The notes under the pieces are model-generated. The model did not search any database, was not told the DNA's origin, and saw nothing but the letters and a program-made list of their open reading frames with translations. The translations under genes were made by a program, and so were the position numbers. From the NCBI GenBank assembly GCA_030626265.1, contig DAOUPF010000033.1, positions 1 to 8,805 on the forward strand: a DNA stretch of 8,805 nucleotides. The letters run 5' to 3'. The DNA comes from Sulfurovum sp. GTDB taxonomy: Bacteria; Campylobacterota; Campylobacteria; Campylobacterales; Sulfurovaceae. Below, piece after piece: positions 5,929 through 8,805 of this stretch; the stretch's first letter is position 1, and each line of letters begins with the position of its first letter.

Positions 5929-6819
5929 TTACTCTATCATAGCGTATAGTGCTGCTATCTCCTCTGCCCATATGGATGAGTCTATAGTCTCTAGGACCAT
6001 TGGTATATCATCCATTCGTGGATCATTCATGATAAATCCAAAAGCATCCCATCCTATCTGACCCTTGCCTAGAGAGTGGTGTCTATCTACTCGTGAGCCT
6101 AGCTCTGGCTTGGAGTCATTGAGATGCATACCTGCTAGATATTTTGCACCCACAAGAGCATCAAACTCACTCATGGTTTTATCATATGCTTCTCTTGTTC
6201 TTAAATCATAGCCCGAAGTAAAAGTATGACAGGTGTCCAGACATACTCCCATACGACTCTTATCTTCTGTTTTATTTATGATATGCGCTAGATGCTCAAA
6301 CTTATAGCCTAGATTAGAACCTTGTCCAGCGGTATTTTCTATGACCAGCTTCACCCCAGAGTCTCTACTAGCTTCTATAATGATATTCATAGATTCAGCC
6401 ACTATATCCAAACATGCATACTCTGCCTCTGCTATCTTTTTATCATACTCTGGATCTTTTTTTGATACTTTAACCAGATGACTCCCTGGGTGAAAATTGA
6501 GTCTATCTAATCCAAGGATACGGCATCTCTCAATCTCATCTATAAAAGCTTCTCTAGATTTTGCTAGTTTATCCGCTTCTGGATGCCCTAGATTTATGAG
6601 ATAGCTATCATGTGGAAGTACATACTTTGGTAATATTCCACTCTTCTCTAGATTCTTTTTAAATGCATCTATTGTTTTGCTCTCTAATGGTTTTGCTGTC
6701 CATTGTCTCTGATTTTTTACAAAAAGAGCAAATGCTTTTGCTCCTATCTCCATAGCATTCAGAGGGGCATTATCTACTCCACCACTTGCACTAACATGAG
6801 CACCTACAAATTTAGCCAT
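5929..6819 (-). CDS. nfo: Endonuclease IV (AP endonuclease)
   Basis: The 296-residue product (E. coli Nfo has 285) is a TIM-barrel AP endonuclease that nicks DNA 5' to abasic sites during base-excision repair. It starts [14 protein letters not shown]. All nine ligands of the tri-zinc site can be matched: His70, His110, Glu161, Asp195, His198, His232, Asp245, His247 and Glu277. They lie in motifs such as [32 protein letters not shown] and DRHHSLGKG. It acts in the cytoplasm. Its ATG shares one base with the TAA of the upstream lipoprotein gene (TAATG), so the two are translationally coupled. The C-terminus ends normally (LYAMIE) and nothing appears missing. Confidence 0.97.
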   Translation of the reverse strand: MAKFVGAHVSASGGVDNAPLNAMEIGAKAFALFVKNQRQWTAKPLESKTIDAFKKNLEKSGILPKYVLPHDSYLINLGHPEADKLAKSREAFIDEIERCRILGLDRLNFHPGSHLVKVSKKDPEYDKKIAEAEYACLDIVAESMNIIIEASRDSGVKLVIENTAGQGSNLGYKFEHLAHIINKTEDKSRMGVCLDTCHTFTSGYDLRTREAYDKTMSEFDALVGAKYLAGMHLNDSKPELGSRVDRHHSLGKGQIGWDAFGFIMNDPRMDDIPMVLETIDSSIWAEEIAALYAMIE

Positions 6820-7313
6820 TAACTATCCCTAACCTTTATCAAAATATTGTTGATTGTATCACGGAAAATTATAGAACCGTTGAAAACAGAATAATTTATT
6901 TCATAGAGGGAATCTTTTTTTATACTTTGAACAAACCCACCGTTCTTATATTCTGTATTTAGCCCAGCAAAAATCTTCTCTCCTCTAAATATCTTCTCTA
7001 GTGTATCATCTGGATAGTCTGCTGATAAAAATCTTTTGTTAAAGTCCCTTTTGCTAAGACATGAGAAGAGTCCACTACCACTACATACTTGGCTACTACC
7101 AATCTCCAGTTTCATTACTGGTGTACCACTGGCATAAATCTCTATTTTGGTTTCATCTTTGCCCTTGTTGATAAAACCTTGATCAGCATATCTAAATACT
7201 GGTGTTTTCATCACTATAAATGTACTCTTCTGCACCAAAGGCTGTGTTATAGAACAACCTGTATATATCAATATAGCCAAAGCTATAAATAGTATTTTTT
7301 TAAAAAAAATCAT
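6819..7313 (-). CDS. Small conserved-type lipoprotein of unknown function
   Basis: The 164-residue protein has a Lys-containing N-terminus, a hydrophobic stretch and a lipobox IYTGC (Cys20), so it is exported and lipidated. The mature part has two further cysteines (Cys77, Cys85) spaced to allow a periplasmic disulphide loop. It looks beta-rich with no enzyme motif I recognise. It overlaps nfo by one base, which suggests shared expression rather than shared function. The start ATG is preceded by a purine-rich AAGAGAAAAGA, a modest ribosome site, and places the signal peptide correctly. Function is not assigned. Confidence 0.8.
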   Translation of the reverse strand: MIFFKKILFIALAILIYTGCSITQPLVQKSTFIVMKTPVFRYADQGFINKGKDETKIEIYASGTPVMKLEIGSSQVCSGSGLFSCLSKRDFNKRFLSADYPDDTLEKIFRGEKIFAGLNTEYKNGGFVQSIKKDSLYEINYSVFNGSIIFRDTINNILIKVRDS

Positions 7314-7362
7314 TCTTTTCTCTTTTCTTTATTATTTTATCTTAGTTTAAGGTTTAGATATG

Positions 7363-7368
7363 TATAAT
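7363..7368 (+). promoter_or_regulatory. -10 box of the tRNA-Glu gene
   Basis: TATAAT at 7363-7368 gives a predicted start near 7375, some 14 bases before the mature tRNA 5' end, as is common for tRNA genes. No clear -35 is seen. Confidence 0.5.
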
Positions 7369-7379
7369 TGCGTCCACCG

Positions 7380-7385
7380 ATTATA
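7380..7385 (-). promoter_or_regulatory. Candidate -10 for the lipoprotein-nfo pair, inside the tRNA promoter region
   Basis: The minus strand has a perfect TATAAT at 7385-7380, giving a start near 7373 and a leader of about 60 bases. Its upstream half would lie within the tRNA gene. A closer TAAAAT-like box around 7335 is an alternative, so this is tentative. Confidence 0.3.
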
Positions 7386-7388
7386 AGT

Positions 7389-7463
7389 GGCCCCATCGTC
7401 TAGCGGTTAGGATCCATGGTTTTCATCCATGTTACCGGAGTTCGAGTCTCCGTGGGGTCACCA
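7389..7463 (+). tRNA. tRNA-Glu (anticodon UUC)
   Basis: This is a 75-base cloverleaf with CCA encoded in the DNA. The acceptor stem GGCCCCA pairs with TGGGGTC (one G-T), with discriminator A. The D-arm contains the GTCTAGCGGTTAGGA pattern typical of tRNA-Glu. The anticodon stem CATGG/CCATG encloses the loop TTTTCAT with anticodon TTC at 7422-7424. The T-arm is CGGAG-TTCGAGT-CTCCG. It delivers glutamate to GAA/GAG codons and, in bacteria, also feeds tetrapyrrole synthesis through glutamyl-tRNA. It lies between divergent gene sets and is the nearest gene upstream of kdsD, which has its own promoter. No clear terminator follows it. Confidence 0.96.
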
Positions 7464-7535
7464 CCTATACAAATCAAAAACTTTATCGTTATTTTACCCT
7501 AAATTTTTTCTACTATCAAGTTTTATCCCTCTCTG

Positions 7536-7544
7536 TGATATAAT
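7536..7544 (+). promoter_or_regulatory. Extended -10 promoter of kdsD-kdsB
   Basis: TGATATAAT at 7536-7544 is a perfect extended -10. Transcription would start near 7551, leaving about 34 bases before the kdsD ATG at 7585. An AGAAG at 7572-7576 is the likely weak ribosome site. T-rich DNA lies upstream and no -35 is visible. Confidence 0.6.
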
Positions 7545-7584
7545 ATTGTCAATAATATAAAATTACTTTACAGAAGAATATAAA

Positions 7585-8532
7585 ATGACAACTATAGATA
7601 TAGCCAAAGAAGTTTTTAAGATAGAGTCTGATGCTATCAATCAACTCTGCCAACAATTAACCCAAGATTTTGACAATGCCATCTGTGCAATACAAAACTC
7701 CAAAGGAAAACTCATAGTATCAGGCATGGGAAAATCTGGCATCATAGGTAAAAAAATAGCTGCTACTCTCGCTAGTACAGGGACTCCTAGTTTTTTTCTC
7801 CATCCTGGTGAAGCCTACCACGGGGATCTGGGAATGATAGAGCCAGAGGATATACTGCTCCTGATATCGTACTCTGGAGAGACTGATGAAGTACTCAAGC
7901 TTATACCTTTTCTCAAAACGCAAGGCAATATAATAATCTCTATGAGTGGTGATACCTCATCAACAATAGCGATTAACAGTAACTTCCATCTAAATGTAGC
8001 GGTTGAGAAGGAAGCATGTCCACTATATCTAGCTCCTACTAGCTCTACGACAGCTACTCTTGTTATGGGAGATGCTATAGCAGTAGCTCTAATGAAGGCT
8101 AAAAACTTTCAAAATGAACACTTCGCTAGGCTCCATCCTGGAGGTACTCTAGGAAGACGACTTTTAACCACAGCAAAAGATGTCATGCATACTGACAATC
8201 TTCCTATTTGTCAATCAACTACATCTATCAAGGATATTATAAATCAGATTACTATTGGTAAATTAGGATTAGTTGTTATTATTGATGAAGATATCCTAAA
8301 GGGTATTATCACTGATGGTGATATTCGAAGAGCTATGGAGGACTATGAGAACAGTTTCTTCCAACTTACTGCCGATAAGCTACTAAGCAAAAATCCTAGA
8401 ACCATAAGTCAAAATTCCAAACTAACAGAAGCTAGTAACATAATGACAGAAAATAAAATCAACTCCCTAGTAGTTGTAAATACTCAAGATAAATTTGTAG
8501 GTATTATACAGATGTATGATTTGGGTATATGA
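7585..8532 (+). CDS. kdsD: D-arabinose-5-phosphate isomerase (KpsF/GutQ family)
   Basis: The 315-residue enzyme interconverts ribulose-5-phosphate and arabinose-5-phosphate, the first step towards Kdo in lipopolysaccharide. A SIS domain occupies about residues 30-175 with SGMGKSG (46-52), HPGEAYHGDLG (73-83) and SYSGETDEV (95-103). Two CBS repeats fill about 195-315 (VMHTDNLP onward, ending GIIQMYDLGI). Residues matching the E. coli KdsD active site (Lys59, Glu111, Glu152, His193) are Lys50, Glu102, Glu143 and His184, all at a constant offset of nine. The CBS domains may sense nucleotides. Its TGA overlaps the start of kdsB (ATGA), so the two are coupled and functionally linked. Length is close to E. 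coli KdsD (328). It is intact. Confidence 0.96.
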   Translation: MTTIDIAKEVFKIESDAINQLCQQLTQDFDNAICAIQNSKGKLIVSGMGKSGIIGKKIAATLASTGTPSFFLHPGEAYHGDLGMIEPEDILLLISYSGETDEVLKLIPFLKTQGNIIISMSGDTSSTIAINSNFHLNVAVEKEACPLYLAPTSSTTATLVMGDAIAVALMKAKNFQNEHFARLHPGGTLGRRLLTTAKDVMHTDNLPICQSTTSIKDIINQITIGKLGLVVIIDEDILKGIITDGDIRRAMEDYENSFFQLTADKLLSKNPRTISQNSKLTEASNIMTENKINSLVVVNTQDKFVGIIQMYDLGI

Positions 8533-8805
8533 TGAAAAATATAGTTGTCATCCCAGCTAGACTAGACTCCTCTAGACTTCCTAGGAAAGTCTTACTAGAC
8601 TTAGATGGTAAAAGTGTTATACAACGAGTATATGAACAGAGTATGAAAGCAGATGCTATCGATGCAGTATATATAGCCACAGATAGTATAGAGGTACAAA
8701 ATATATGTAAATCCTTTACTGACAACATAATCATGACAGACAGCTCTCACCAATCAGGCACGGATCGTATAGCTCAAGCTGTAAGCTCACTTGATTGTGT
8801 CAATA
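8529..8805 (+). CDS. kdsB: CMP-Kdo synthetase (3-deoxy-manno-octulosonate cytidylyltransferase), N-terminal part
   Basis: The first 92 codons are present and the gene runs off the window. The nucleotidyltransferase signature IPARLDSSRLPRK (8-20) binds CTP. ATDS (50-53) and the KdsB-typical HQSGTDR (74-80) follow as in E. coli KdsB, which reads HQSGTER there. The enzyme activates Kdo as CMP-Kdo for transfer to lipid A. Two adjacent in-frame ATGs are possible. The first (8529) overlaps the kdsD stop by four bases and the second (8532) by one; both imply translational coupling, and no separate strong ribosome site is present. Standing next to kdsD supports the assignment to Kdo over another sugar nucleotide. 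Confidence 0.93.
   Translation, partial: MMKNIVVIPARLDSSRLPRKVLLDLDGKSVIQRVYEQSMKADAIDAVYIATDSIEVQNICKSFTDNIIMTDSSHQSGTDRIAQAVSSLDCVN

Noticed and set aside
7089..7292. Plus-strand frame opposite the small lipoprotein gene
   Set aside because: It is antisense to a gene with a clear lipobox and coupling to nfo, and its product shows no recognisable features.
7464..7535. Terminator or small RNA after tRNA-Glu
   Set aside because: The stretch is AT-rich with T-runs but I could find no GC-containing stem, so nothing beyond spacer sequence is supported.
7720..8734. Minus-strand frames opposite kdsD and kdsB
   Set aside because: Both plus-strand genes are certain from active-site motifs, and the antisense translations resemble nothing known to me.

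Overview
The window is a compact stretch of AT-rich bacterial chromosome. The style suggests an epsilonproteobacterium (Campylobacterota), possibly near Sulfurimonas or Sulfurovum. The reasons are strong use of ATA, CTA and AGA codons, TATAAT -10 boxes without a recognisable -35, very short intergenic gaps, and protein types I associate with that group. The lineage is inferred from style and remembered homologues, not from a search.

Layout, left to right. (1) The window opens in the 5' part of a minus-strand gene for a large restriction-modification enzyme (type IIG, Eco57I-like), which has its own extended -10 promoter. (2) Positions 437-5829 form one minus-strand gene series, transcribed right to left. 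It runs: lipoprotein esterase/lipase; AMP-forming acyl-CoA ligase; an unlisted 24-residue cationic mini-protein; an AAA+ ATPase split into two in-frame pieces by a TAG; and a four-helix membrane protein split by a TGA. (3) Positions 5929-7313 hold a second minus-strand pair: a small lipoprotein overlapping by one base with endonuclease IV (nfo). (4) On the plus strand are tRNA-Glu(UUC), kdsD (arabinose-5-phosphate isomerase) and the start of kdsB (CMP-Kdo synthetase), the last two overlapping as ATGA.

How the genes fit together. kdsD and kdsB supply the first committed precursor and the activated sugar for Kdo, so the cell makes a Gram-negative lipopolysaccharide. The esterase and ligase could together release and activate fatty acids. 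nfo is a base-excision repair gene. The role of the AAA+/membrane-protein pair is unknown.

The most unusual region is about 437-3061. Two adjacent genes each carry exactly one in-frame stop with no frameshift, and each stop is followed at once, or within three codons, by a possible restart codon. Just upstream lie the mini-protein and an 11-bp RNA hairpin that pairs completely only in the minus-strand transcript. Other genes in the window use TAG and TGA as ordinary stops, so a changed genetic code is unlikely. Recent gene decay, reinitiation or leaky readthrough are the competing explanations. No intergenic stretch exceeds 300 bases, and I see no CRISPR array, insertion sequence or rRNA.
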